Source: Paludibacter sp.
GTDB taxonomy: Bacteria > Bacteroidota > Bacteroidia > Bacteroidales > Paludibacteraceae
Assembly: GCA_030653695.1 (NCBI GenBank)
Contig: JAURYY010000231.1
Location: forward strand, 1 to 36,643
DNA: 36,643 bases
Direction of reading: 5' to 3'
The notes below the pieces were generated by a model that saw only the letters and a program-made list of their open reading frames with translations, did no database searches and was not told the DNA's origin. Shown here in pieces: positions 1 through 8,394 of this stretch (position 1 is its first letter; each line of letters opens with the position of its first letter). The position numbers and the translations under genes are program-made.

Positions 1-18
1 TAAAATTGGATATACGAT

Positions 19-216
19 ATGATAGACGAAGCAAAAATTGTGTTAGAAAACACCATTGATATTGAGAATGTAGAAACACCTTTTGGCGCACGATATGGAG
101 GTGATGTTTTTTATATCACAGAGGAGGACATTGAAAACCTAAAAAACGGAAAACTCATTGCATTAGATGTGATGAATGAATACATCACGTATTTAAAATT
201 TAAGAAAAATGAGTGA
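19..216 (+). CDS. Small hypothetical protein upstream of hsdS
   Basis: A 65-residue acidic protein that I do not recognise. Its frame opens just after a TAA at the window edge, and the first ATG (position 19) is the only reasonable start. It ends 8 bp inside the hsdS start (ATGAGTGA overlap), so the two are probably translationally coupled and belong to one type I restriction-modification operon whose hsdM would lie to the left, outside the window. There is no signal peptide or membrane segment. The C-terminus (LDVMNEYITYLKF) looks like an amphipathic helix. It could be an accessory or antitoxin-like protein; no function is claimed. Confidence 0.6.
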   Translation: MIDEAKIVLENTIDIENVETPFGARYGGDVFYITEEDIENLKNGKLIALDVMNEYITYLKFKKNE

Positions 217-1531
217 ATGGAAAAAATATAAGTTGGGGGAGGTTGCGGAAATAACCAGCAGTAAAAGAATTTTTTTGGCTGATTATGTTTCTAATGGTAT
301 TCCTTTTTATCGTTCAAAAGAAGTAATAGAAAGGTTTAAGAAAAGTACTATATCCACTGAATTATTTATTGAAAAATCTAAATTCGAAGAAATTAAAAAC
401 AAATTTGGAGCACCAAAAGAAAATGACATTTTACTTACTTCAGTTGGAACTATTGGTATTCCGTTTAAAGTGCGAAAAGATGATGAGTTTTATTTTAAAG
501 ATGGAAATTTAACTTGGTTTAGAAATTATAGTGGGCAATTAAACCCTGACTACCTTTTTTATTGGATACAATCAAGTATTGGAAAGGAAGCAATTGGGAA
601 GACCAAAATTGGTTCTACACAACAAGCATTAACTATTGCTTCATTAAAGCAGATTGAAATCACCGTCCCCGACCTCACCACCCAAACCCAAATAGCCCAA
701 ATCCTCACTTCCCTTGACGATAAAATAGAACTCAACCTCCAAATGAACCAAACCCTCGAAGCAATGGCGCAAGCGTTGTTTAAAGAGTGGTTTGTGAAAT
801 TTAACTTTCCAAAATGTCTGAACCTTGATTCACTTGATTTGCCTGATGAACAGGATTTTGATAAGGAAAAGGAAAAAAATCAAGGCAATCAAGAAAATCC
901 CAAAAATCACGGTTCAGACAATGGCTTACCGAAAGGGTGGAAAGTGGGGAAATTGGGAGAGATAGTTGATGTCAAAGGTGGAACTACACCAAGTACAACA
1001 ATAGAGGAATATTGGAATGGTGAATTTTATTGGACAACACCAAAAGATTTATCAAATATTCAAGCACCTGTTTTAATTGATACAGAAAGAAAAATTACTG
1101 CATTAGGTGTAAAACAAATCAGTTCAGGTGTTATGCCAAAAGGAACATTGCTTTTATCTTCAAGAGCACCTATCGGGTACATTGCAATTTCACAAGTTCC
1201 AATTTCAATAAATCAGGGATACATAGCTATTCAAGGGAAATTAGTATCAAACTTATTTATGCTTTTTTGGCTCAAACAAAATATGGATGCTGTTAAAAGC
1301 AAAGCAAATGGTTCTACATTTCAAGAGATTAGTAAGTCTAATTTTAGAGAAATTGAAACTACAATTCCTTCAAAAGAAGTTTTAGAGCAGTTTGATGAAA
1401 TGGCAAATCCAATTTTTGAAAAAATAGTTGAAAATGTTTTTCAAATCCAAACCTTAACCCAAACCCGTGATACTTTATTACCCAAGTTGATAAGTGGAAA
1501 AATAAGTCTGAACTATGATTTTTGTGATTAA
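209..1531 (+). CDS. hsdS: Type I restriction-modification specificity subunit HsdS
   Basis: DNA-recognition subunit of a type I restriction-modification system; it directs HsdM (and HsdR) to a bipartite target. The 440 residues show the usual two-repeat layout. Target recognition domain 1 covers about 1-148, and a conserved helical spacer covers about 150-200 (PDLTTQTQIAQILTSLDDKI, then a KEWFVKFNFP-type end). A polar, low-complexity K/E/N/Q linker spans about 205-240. Domain 2 starts at GLPKGWKVGKLGEI (about 239), and a second short helical repeat ends the protein (QTRDTLLPKLISGKI). Length is normal. The conserved spacer is visibly C-rich at the DNA level while both recognition domains are AT-rich, as expected if recognition domains are exchanged horizontally. 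No intact hsdR is present in the window; only a C-terminal remnant lies 0.9 kb downstream. Confidence 0.95.
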   Translation: MSEWKKYKLGEVAEITSSKRIFLADYVSNGIPFYRSKEVIERFKKSTISTELFIEKSKFEEIKNKFGAPKENDILLTSVGTIGIPFKVRKDDEFYFKDGNLTWFRNYSGQLNPDYLFYWIQSSIGKEAIGKTKIGSTQQALTIASLKQIEITVPDLTTQTQIAQILTSLDDKIELNLQMNQTLEAMAQALFKEWFVKFNFPKCLNLDSLDLPDEQDFDKEKEKNQGNQENPKNHGSDNGLPKGWKVGKLGEIVDVKGGTTPSTTIEEYWNGEFYWTTPKDLSNIQAPVLIDTERKITALGVKQISSGVMPKGTLLLSSRAPIGYIAISQVPISINQGYIAIQGKLVSNLFMLFWLKQNMDAVKSKANGSTFQEISKSNFREIETTIPSKEVLEQFDEMANPIFEKIVENVFQIQTLTQTRDTLLPKLISGKISLNYDFCD

Positions 1532-1541
1532 TTGATTTACT

Positions 1542-1961
1542 ATGATTAAAGAAGAGTTTAAATATTCTGAGTTAACAGGCAAAATAATTGGCTGGGCAAT
1601 GAAAGTACATTCGGCACTGGGCAATGGCTTTCAAGAAGTTATTTATCAACGAGCCATGGAAATTGAGATGGCAGATAACGGAATTATTTTTAGCAGAGAA
1701 TTTGAAATGCCTGTGTATTATAAAAATCAGCAGATTGGCACACGAAGGGTTGATTTTTTAGTGGAAGGAGTTGTATCCGTTGAGTTGAAAGCTACTATTC
1801 AGTTAGAAGATGTACATTTGGCTCAAGCCATTAACTATTTAGAAGCTTATGATTTAGAGATTGGTTTATTAATCAATTTTGGTGCAAAAAGTTTGCAGCA
1901 TAAACGCATTTCAAATAAAAAATTCAAACAAAAAAATCAGGGAAATCCGCAAATCAAATAA
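1542..1961 (+). CDS. GxxExxY-family protein (PD-(D/E)XK-like)
   Basis: A 139-residue protein of the GxxExxY family, named for its N-terminal motif, seen here as GNGFQEVIYQ at about residues 27-36. The middle contains VDFLVEGVVSVELKA, the D...ExK arrangement of a PD-(D/E)XK nuclease-like fold, followed by LAQAINYLEAYDLEIGLLINFG, which is characteristic of the family. The biochemical role of these proteins is not settled; they are frequent in Bacteroidota and often lie in mobile or defence loci. It starts 10 bp after hsdS on the same strand, so it probably entered the hsd operon as a passenger. The last ~12 residues are lysine/asparagine-rich and may be a non-native extension. Confidence 0.88.
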   Translation: MIKEEFKYSELTGKIIGWAMKVHSALGNGFQEVIYQRAMEIEMADNGIIFSREFEMPVYYKNQQIGTRRVDFLVEGVVSVELKATIQLEDVHLAQAINYLEAYDLEIGLLINFGAKSLQHKRISNKKFKQKNQGNPQIK

Positions 1962-1983
1962 ATCACAGTTCAGACAATTAATT

Positions 1984-2259
1984 ATGAAGCAATCCAATAT
2001 CATTCTGTATAGCACTCCAAAAGGGCATGTAAATATCGAAGTGGTATTTCATAACGAAACATTTTGGCTCACTCAAAAACGAGTAGCAGAATTGTTCGGG
2101 GTGGAAGTTCCGGCTATCAGCAAACATTTGAATAATATTTACGAAACCGGTGAGCTGCAAAAAGAAGCAACTGTTTCCATTTTGGAAACAGTTCAAAAGG
2201 AAGGCGACAGAAGCATTAAAAGAAATTTGGAATTTAAACGATTAGAAGGAAAAAAATGA
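1984..2259 (+). pseudogene. Truncated RhuM-family protein (N-terminal part only)
   Basis: The ATG at 1984 (MKQSNIILYSTPKGHVNIEV) is a better start than the longer ORF at 1879, which overlaps the preceding gene. The first ~75 residues match the N-terminus of RhuM-family proteins: ETFWLTQKRVAELFGVEVPAISKHLNNIYETGEL is a winged-helix/KilA-N-like DNA-binding segment. Full RhuM proteins are roughly 300 residues or more; this one stops at about 92, just where the family continues with a conserved tyrosine-rich region (here only KRNLEFKRLEGKK). It is therefore a 3'-truncated copy. It could still make a small DNA-binding peptide, but a relic in a decaying island is more likely. Confidence 0.75.
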
Positions 2260-2427
2260 GCAAAAATAGTCAAATAATCGTAAAAGGAATAAAGGTTACG
2301 AATTCGTTACCTTTAAAAAATGAAAAGTAAATTTTGGTGGTGTTTTAAAAAGTATGATAACATAATATTCTTTGTGATAATACGTTAGTGTTCTTTTAAA
2401 GCCATAAGAAGATAGAGATTACACTAA
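2260..2427. other. Junction between rhuM and hsdR relics
   Basis: AT-rich spacer without a credible ORF. It contains a near-perfect 24-bp palindrome at 2291-2314 (AAAGGT-T-ACGAATTCGT-T-ACCTTT, one mismatched pair) followed by A residues. It may be a hairpin or the scar of the deletion that removed most of hsdR; the sequence alone does not decide. Confidence 0.4.
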
Positions 2428-2718
2428 TATGCTTTTTACACTGCATTGGAAGTAAACAACAGTGCAGTTGCCATTTTGGGTGACGAGACACTTAAACACA
2501 TTGCACAAGAACTTTTACAAAGTGTCAGAAATAGTGCAACAATTGACTGGACAATTAAAGAAAGTGTACAATCAGCATTAAGACGGAATATTCGCAGAAT
2601 TTTACGTTTGCATGGTTACCCACCTGACTTGCAAGAAAAAGCCGTTGAAACAGTTATTACACAAGCAAAAATGTTAGCAGAAGACTTGGTGAAAAACGAC
2701 AAGACGACAGAACAATAA
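2428..2718 (+). pseudogene. hsdR: HsdR C-terminal remnant (type I restriction enzyme R subunit)
   Basis: The open frame reads AFYTALEVNNSAVAILGDET... through DWTIKESVQSALRRNIRRIL and LHGYPPDLQEKAVETVITQA, which is the conserved C-terminal block of type I HsdR subunits (helical domain after the helicase motor). The track begins it at a TTG (2446), but similarity continues upstream to an in-frame TAA at 2425-2427, so this is a fragment without its own start. The nuclease and helicase parts, roughly 900 residues, are missing. Frame decay upstream (a RLH*YAFYT reading) indicates an old deletion rather than an assembly error. The system in this window can therefore at most methylate unless R is encoded elsewhere. 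Confidence 0.85.
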
Positions 2719-2912
2719 TCCACGCACTTGTTGACTAATCGGCTGAATAATTGGGAAGAGACGCTAAACCAAGGCACCTGAAGAAAAGCCCGCTTACAGA
2801 AAAAAATTACAAAACGCAAAACAAAACGCAGTATATTAACTCTCTATAAAATTCAAAGTGTAAGTCTGATTTAATGATTATATAAAGAAGTTAAATACAC
2901 AATATATATTGA

Positions 2913-5267
2913 ATGCATCCAACTATTCAACATACAATAGAACAAATAATTGCTGAAACCGGAACAGCAAGTAACCAACTGATTCCCATACTTCAGGCAA
3001 TTCAAGCTGAGTTTAATTACTTGCCGGTGGAAGCATTGGTGAAAGTATGTGAGTTGACCGAAATCACACAGTCTCAAATTACCGGTGTTTCTACATTTTA
3101 TTCACAGTTCAGACATTCGCCTGCCGGCAAACACACCATAAAAGTTTGTGTAGGAACAGCTTGTCATGTGAAAGGAGCCATGCAGGTTTTCGATGCTTTC
3201 AAACGTCAACTAAAGCTCGAAGGAGAAAACGATACGGATACCGAAGGACTTTACACCCTTGAACAAGTGGCCTGTTTGGGTTGCTGTACACTGGCACCGG
3301 TTGTTCAACTTGATCAGGTAACTTACGGACATGTAAGTCAAAGTGAAATAGAACAAGTAATTGAAGATTTTACGGGTAAAAGAAACACGGATGAAACTGT
3401 TAAAAATGAATTTATCCGAACCGATCTGAAAAAAGGAGAAATCCGTTTGGGTCTCGGTTCATGTTGTGTAGCAAGCGGAAGTGCCGAAATAGAAGTACAA
3501 GTAAACCATACAATTTCAAAAAACAGCATTGCAACCACTGTAAAACAGGTTGGCTGCGTGGGCATGTGTCATCAAGTGCCATTGCTCGAAATAATAGAGG
3601 AAAACAAAGAACCTGTTTTATACGCTAAAGTAAAGCCCGAAGATGTCAAAGAAATAATTTTAAAGCATTTTAAACCAACAGGTTTAGGTCAAAAAATAAA
3701 AAGCCGGTTTCTATCAACTGTAGAGAATATTTACAACAATCCCGAATCTTCGTCGGTAACAAACCGATTTTTGGATGTTCGCGAAAAACAGGTCGAAAAT
3801 TTTTTGAATAAACAAAAACACATTGCCACCGAACTCAAAGGAGTATTAAATCCTGTTGACATTCAAGAATATAAATCGAATGGTGGTTTTCAGGCTTTGC
3901 TCAAGTGTTTGCGAAATATGTCGCCACAAGAAGTAGTTGAACAAATCAAAATCAGTGGATTGCGCGGGCGTGGTGGAGCTGGTTTCCCAACCTGGATAAA
4001 ATGGGATATGGTTCGAAACGAGCAAACAGCCGAAAAATACGTGATTTGCAACGGCGATGAAGGCGATCCCGGCGCATTTATGGATCGCATGTTACTCGAA
4101 TCGTTTCCATTCCGTATCATCGAAGGTCTGATCATTGCCGCATACTCAACCGGTGCTAATAAAGCATTTTTATATATTCGTGCCGAATATCCTTTGGCAG
4201 TCAAACGCATTCAGGATGCGATCGAAGCCTGTAAAAACCATCATTTATTGGGCGATAACTTGTTAAGCAGCCATTTTTCGTTACAAATGGAAGTGTTTCA
4301 GGGCGCGGGAGCATTTGTTTGTGGCGAGGAAACCGCTTTAATTGCATCGATGGAAGGAGAGCGCGGTATGCCGAGAATTCGTCCGCCCTACCCCGCCAAA
4401 GAAGGACTGAATAAATTTCCAACTTTGGTGAATAATGCTGAAACTTTGGCCAATATAGCCTGGATTATCAGCAATGGAGCTGATCAATTTAAAGCCATTG
4501 GCACTACTGACAGTTGCGGAACAAAAGTTTTTGCATTAGCCGGAAAAGTAGCACGCGGAGGATTGATTGAAGTGCCTATGGGTATTACTATCAACGAAAT
4601 AGTGAATGATATTGGCGGCGGAATTCAGAACAACAAGAAATTTAAGGCGGTGCAGATTGGCGGTCCTTCGGGAGGTTGTATTCCGGCTTCGCTGGGCGAA
4701 ACACCCGTTGATTTCAAACATTTAATGGAAATTGGCGCCATGATGGGTTCGGGCGGATTGGTGGTGTTGGACGAATCGGATTGTGCGGTGGATATTGCCC
4801 GTTATTTTCTGAGTTTTACGCAAAATCAATCGTGCGGAAAATGTGTTTTTTGTCGAACCGGAACCAAACACATGCTCACTATATTGGAACGAATTTGCAA
4901 TGGCGATGGTAAAATGGAAGATTTGGAAATGCTTGAAAATCTTGCTAAAAAAGTAATTAAAGGAAGTTTATGCGGACTTGGAAAAACAGCCCCCAATCCC
5001 GTTTTAACCTCGATGAAATATTTCCGCGAGGAATATATTGCTCACATCAATGGTTCTTGTCCGTCCAAAAAATGCCAGGCTCTCATTCGTTATCATATCG
5101 ATGAATCATGTATCGGATGCACCAAATGTGCTCAGAATTGTCCGACTGATGCCATCGAAAATTTGCCGCATCAGTTGCATAGTATCAAACAGGAAAAATG
5201 CATCAAATGTGATGTTTGCCGCATGGTTTGCCCCATCGATTCGGTAAAGATTACCCCTAACTCCTAA
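2913..5267 (+). CDS. NuoE-NuoF fusion, HydB/StnAB-like NAD(P)H:acceptor oxidoreductase subunit
   Basis: A 784-residue flavin/iron-sulfur protein that should oxidise or reduce NAD(H) in the cytoplasm. An N-terminal NuoE-like thioredoxin fold carries a [2Fe-2S] site (C79, C84, C121, C125; CVGTAC and CLGCC). A second thioredoxin-like domain follows (about 175-250, CVGMC at 215-219), as in HydB. The NuoF core has FMN/NADH-binding motifs GLRGRGGAGFPTW (349-361), CNGDEGDPGAFMDR (379-392) and GAGAFVCGEETALI, then the N3-type cluster site CGKCVFCRTG plus GSLCGLGK. The C-terminal ~60 residues are a two-cluster ferredoxin (CIGCTKCAQNCP, CIKCDVCRMVCP). The separate NuoE and NuoF subunits of most bacteria are fused here. 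It lies 44 bp upstream of its partner. Alternatives: HydABC-type hydrogenase or NAD-formate dehydrogenase diaphorase, but neither catalytic subunit is nearby; Stn-type transhydrogenase fits best. Confidence 0.9.
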   Translation: MHPTIQHTIEQIIAETGTASNQLIPILQAIQAEFNYLPVEALVKVCELTEITQSQITGVSTFYSQFRHSPAGKHTIKVCVGTACHVKGAMQVFDAFKRQLKLEGENDTDTEGLYTLEQVACLGCCTLAPVVQLDQVTYGHVSQSEIEQVIEDFTGKRNTDETVKNEFIRTDLKKGEIRLGLGSCCVASGSAEIEVQVNHTISKNSIATTVKQVGCVGMCHQVPLLEIIEENKEPVLYAKVKPEDVKEIILKHFKPTGLGQKIKSRFLSTVENIYNNPESSSVTNRFLDVREKQVENFLNKQKHIATELKGVLNPVDIQEYKSNGGFQALLKCLRNMSPQEVVEQIKISGLRGRGGAGFPTWIKWDMVRNEQTAEKYVICNGDEGDPGAFMDRMLLESFPFRIIEGLIIAAYSTGANKAFLYIRAEYPLAVKRIQDAIEACKNHHLLGDNLLSSHFSLQMEVFQGAGAFVCGEETALIASMEGERGMPRIRPPYPAKEGLNKFPTLVNNAETLANIAWIISNGADQFKAIGTTDSCGTKVFALAGKVARGGLIEVPMGITINEIVNDIGGGIQNNKKFKAVQIGGPSGGCIPASLGETPVDFKHLMEIGAMMGSGGLVVLDESDCAVDIARYFLSFTQNQSCGKCVFCRTGTKHMLTILERICNGDGKMEDLEMLENLAKKVIKGSLCGLGKTAPNPVLTSMKYFREEYIAHINGSCPSKKCQALIRYHIDESCIGCTKCAQNCPTDAIENLPHQLHSIKQEKCIKCDVCRMVCPIDSVKITPNS

Positions 5268-5311
5268 AGGGATATTAAAAAACAAGAAACGCGAAACTTG
5301 AAATATATTAA

Positions 5312-6856
5312 ATGTCTGAATTAAAAATAAATAACATATCTTACTCAGCCTATCCGGATGAAACCATCCTGACAGTAGCGCAACGTGCCGGAATTCATAT
5401 TCCAACTATGTGCTGGATAAAGGATTTTAAACCTTCGACTTCGTGCATGGTTTGTGTGGTGCAGGACGTGCGTAACGGCAAAATTCTGACTTCCTGTTCG
5501 GCATTGGTTGAAGAAGGAATGGACATTGAAACAGATAACGAGGAAGTCCTCGATATGCGGAAAACTGCATTGGAGTTGTTGCTGAGCGAGCATTACGGCG
5601 ATTGCGAAGCACCTTGTCAGCGTGTTTGTCCAGCCGAAATGGATATTCCGCTGATGAATAGGTTGATAGCTGAAGACAAAATGGACGAAGCATTGAAAAA
5701 TGTAAATGAAACCATTGCTTTGCCTACTATTTTGGGCTATATTTGCCCGGCACCATGCGAAAAAGCTTGTCGCCGCAAGGATATTGACGAAGCTGTTTCC
5801 ATTTGTTTATTGAAACGCTTTGTGGGCGAAAATGAAAAACCCCAATTAGAAATAAAACCTAAAAACGGAATCAAAGTAGCAGTTATTGGAGCAGGTCCGG
5901 CCGGTTTGTCAGCTGCATTTTATTTAGCTAAAAATGGTTTTAACTGTCATGTTTATGACAACAATGAACTGCCCGGCGGTAAAATGCGCACGGATATTTT
6001 GGAAGAAAAACTTCCGCGTAAAGTACTCAATTTAGAAATTGAAACCATAAAATCGTTGGGCGTTGAGTTTTTTCAAAAACAAATGATAAATGTCGAGATT
6101 ATTAAAAATGAATTTGCCGAAAAATATCAATTTGTTTTACTTACAATAGGTGCTGAAACAACGATTGATACATCAATATTCTGCAAAACTTCCTTTTCAA
6201 CCATCAAAGAATTAGACATTTACACGCTCAATAGTGTTTATATTTTTGCTCCTATACAAATTCCAAACAAAAGCAAAATGGCTGTCAGGGCTTCGGCTTT
6301 GGGGCGAAAACTGTGTGAGTGGACAATGGAATTCATCGACAAACAAGCGGTTTCGACAACAACCCGAAAGTTTAATTCGGTTTACAAAAGAATTGCAAAA
6401 GAAGAACAAGTTGAATTTTTAAAAGAATCCCTAAATCATTCGGGACAATTGAAAACTACTGATTACCTGATAGGATTTACAAAAAAACAGGCTATAAACG
6501 AAGCCCAACGCTGCCTGCATTGCGATTGCCGTAAAAAAAATGATTGCGATTTACGCAATTTATCGACCGAATACAAAGCAAGTCAGCGTGTTTATACCTT
6601 GGATAAACATAAACGAATGGTTAAAAATTTGGAGCACGAACAAATTATTTTTGAGAGCCTGAAATGCATAAAATGTGGAATTTGTATTCAAACAGCACAA
6701 CTCTCGGGCGATAAAACCGGTTTTGCATTTTCGGGTAGAGGTTTCGATGTTCAAATAGCCATTCCGGTCGAAAAAAACATAACTGAACTGAGCAATAAAA
6801 CAACAATTGATTGTGCTAATAACTGCCCGACAGGCGCTATTGCAATAAAAAAATAA
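5312..6856 (+). CDS. 2Fe-2S / GltD-like / ferredoxin fusion oxidoreductase (StnC-like, compact)
   Basis: A 514-residue multidomain redox protein, predicted partner of the upstream NuoEF fusion. Residues 1-80 form a plant-type [2Fe-2S] domain (C34, C45, C48, C62). Residues 95-155 form the GltD/NfnB-type double cysteine module (GDCEAPCQRVCP and CPAPCEKAC). A Rossmann FAD motif follows (VAVIGAGPAGLSAAFYLA, 189-206), with an ATG-like segment VLLTIGA (275-281). The NAD(P)-binding Rossmann insert normal in GltD/NfnB (about 150 residues with GxGNxA) is absent, and the late FAD motif (usually GVFAGGD) reads SVYIFAPI before SKMAVRA. The C-terminus has CLHCDC and CIKCGIC with CANNCPTGA. This organisation suggests electron transfer in an Stn-like or other NAD(P)H:ferredoxin complex. 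FAD and NADP binding by this particular protein are uncertain. Confidence 0.8.
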   Translation: MSELKINNISYSAYPDETILTVAQRAGIHIPTMCWIKDFKPSTSCMVCVVQDVRNGKILTSCSALVEEGMDIETDNEEVLDMRKTALELLLSEHYGDCEAPCQRVCPAEMDIPLMNRLIAEDKMDEALKNVNETIALPTILGYICPAPCEKACRRKDIDEAVSICLLKRFVGENEKPQLEIKPKNGIKVAVIGAGPAGLSAAFYLAKNGFNCHVYDNNELPGGKMRTDILEEKLPRKVLNLEIETIKSLGVEFFQKQMINVEIIKNEFAEKYQFVLLTIGAETTIDTSIFCKTSFSTIKELDIYTLNSVYIFAPIQIPNKSKMAVRASALGRKLCEWTMEFIDKQAVSTTTRKFNSVYKRIAKEEQVEFLKESLNHSGQLKTTDYLIGFTKKQAINEAQRCLHCDCRKKNDCDLRNLSTEYKASQRVYTLDKHKRMVKNLEHEQIIFESLKCIKCGICIQTAQLSGDKTGFAFSGRGFDVQIAIPVEKNITELSNKTTIDCANNCPTGAIAIKK

Positions 6857-6895
6857 AATTAAACACACATCGCTAAATATCAATATATTAAACTT

Positions 6896-6903
6896 TATAT
6901 TTG
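6896..6903 (+). promoter_or_regulatory. Bacteroidota -7 element (TATATTTG)
   Basis: TATATTTG matches TAnnTTTG and lies 31 bp before the ATG of the 470-residue protein gene, so that gene probably has its own promoter rather than depending only on the oxidoreductase operon. I see no good -33 TTTG at the usual distance, so it may be weak. Confidence 0.5.
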
Positions 6904-6933
6904 CAACAAAGAATATTTAACAACTAATTAAAA

Positions 6934-8346
6934 ATGGAAAAATACACAAAAATACTAAGCTCACTTACTTCGGATCAAAAAATTGATTTTCTCGAAAAAG
7001 TGTTGCTAAGCTCAAAAGACTTACAATCGCAATTTGTGAAATACTTTACGAATGATTTGAAAGAAAAAATAAGTTTAGCTTTTAATTTTAACGATAAGGT
7101 AAAAGAAATGGCTTCGGAGTATCAAGAAACCTTAGAGGCGATGGACCTCGAACCCGACTATGACCGCTATCACCATAGACACGACAGGTATTACGAGGAA
7201 TGGGAAATGGGACAAGAAGCTGTAGAAGAAGTAGTTGATGAATTATTTGATATAATAAAAGCAGATTTGATTATTCAAATTTCACAAGGTAATATTGAAT
7301 TAGTTATGGCTCAACTAACCGGCTTGTTAATTGCTTGTTACGAATCCGAAATTGAGGATGAATACGATAATTTGGGCGATCCGCAGGATTATTTTGTTAA
7401 TTGTCTTCAAGAAATTGAAAAAGATTTAGAGGTAGAAATAAACCGAACTATACTGAATAGTAAAGCTATTTCTGAAACAATAATTAATACTATGCTATGC
7501 TTCAAATCAGGTGAAGCGAATCAATTCTCAACAAAAATTCATGATTTGATTATGACTTGCCTTTTGAACAATAACACCGAAAGTTGTGCTGATGTGTATG
7601 CCGTCTGCAAACAAAATATCGAATATACTCAACTTTTCCCCAATACATACCTACAGGCAACTCACTTCGCAAATGCTGAAACATGGGTATCAGAAGCCGA
7701 AAAACTTTGTAGCTTAGATATAAAAGTAGCATCTGACTTGCTTGTTTATCAACAGGATGAAGATAAAATAGGGTTTCATAAAAATGCTAAAACACTGTTT
7801 CTTATATTTAACAATCAATTAGTCAACATTATAGCAAACGGTATGAATGACGAATATGACATTGAATTCAGCAAAAAAGTATTGAGTTATAAAATAAATG
7901 CTCAAAAAAAAATCGATGACTATAAAAGGTTAGCCTGTTTATTATCAACAAACGAAAAACTCGATTTTATCAATTCAATTAAGAATAATTTTTCGCATAA
8001 ATTTTATATTGAAATACTTGAGACAGAAAATATGCACTCTGAAATTTTAGACTATTCAAAAATTTACAATGGTAACCTTTCAAATTTAGCAAGCATAATG
8101 CATTCTATTATAAACAAATACCCATCAGAGTGCTTTCTAATTGTTAAACCTAAAATTCTTTCACTGCTCGAAAACAACATGGGTAGAAATTACTACCACG
8201 AAGTAGCGGTATTGATAAGATTTCTTTTATCATCAACTTCAAATACCATTGCAGTGAATGATTTAATTGAGGAATTATGTAGAATTTACTCACGACGACC
8301 GGCTTTGCGCGATGAACTCAGACAGCAGGGATTACTAAAAAAATAG
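6934..8346 (+). CDS. Hypothetical helical protein, 470 aa
   Basis: I do not recognise this protein with confidence. It is soluble (no signal peptide or membrane segment), almost entirely helix-forming, and has a markedly acidic and His/Tyr-rich stretch at about residues 65-100 (DLEPDYDRYHHRHDRYYEEW). A repeated-looking theme occurs at the N-terminus (LTSDQKIDFLEKVLLSS) and again near residue 345 (LSTNEKLDFINSIKNN), suggesting a degenerate alpha-solenoid. The C-terminus (YSRRPALRDELRQQGLL) resembles the ends of some SWIM-zinc-finger-associated proteins, but no SWIM CxC...CxH motif is present. It stands 77 bp after the oxidoreductase pair with its own -7 element, and 48 bp before the beta-propeller gene. 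Confidence 0.7.
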   Translation: MEKYTKILSSLTSDQKIDFLEKVLLSSKDLQSQFVKYFTNDLKEKISLAFNFNDKVKEMASEYQETLEAMDLEPDYDRYHHRHDRYYEEWEMGQEAVEEVVDELFDIIKADLIIQISQGNIELVMAQLTGLLIACYESEIEDEYDNLGDPQDYFVNCLQEIEKDLEVEINRTILNSKAISETIINTMLCFKSGEANQFSTKIHDLIMTCLLNNNTESCADVYAVCKQNIEYTQLFPNTYLQATHFANAETWVSEAEKLCSLDIKVASDLLVYQQDEDKIGFHKNAKTLFLIFNNQLVNIIANGMNDEYDIEFSKKVLSYKINAQKKIDDYKRLACLLSTNEKLDFINSIKNNFSHKFYIEILETENMHSEILDYSKIYNGNLSNLASIMHSIINKYPSECFLIVKPKILSLLENNMGRNYYHEVAVLIRFLLSSTSNTIAVNDLIEELCRIYSRRPALRDELRQQGLLKK

Positions 8347-8394
8347 TAATAGCATTATAATACAGGAATCAATAGGGCTTAAATTTTTAATTAA

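Noticed and set aside
1879-1983. Upstream start for the RhuM-like fragment
   Set aside because: Overlaps the GxxExxY gene and adds residues unlike RhuM; ATG at 1984 fits the family start.
2913-6856. Complete HydABC hydrogenase or respiratory complex I
   Set aside because: No H-cluster protein and no membrane subunits are present; only the diaphorase-type and GltD-like parts are encoded.
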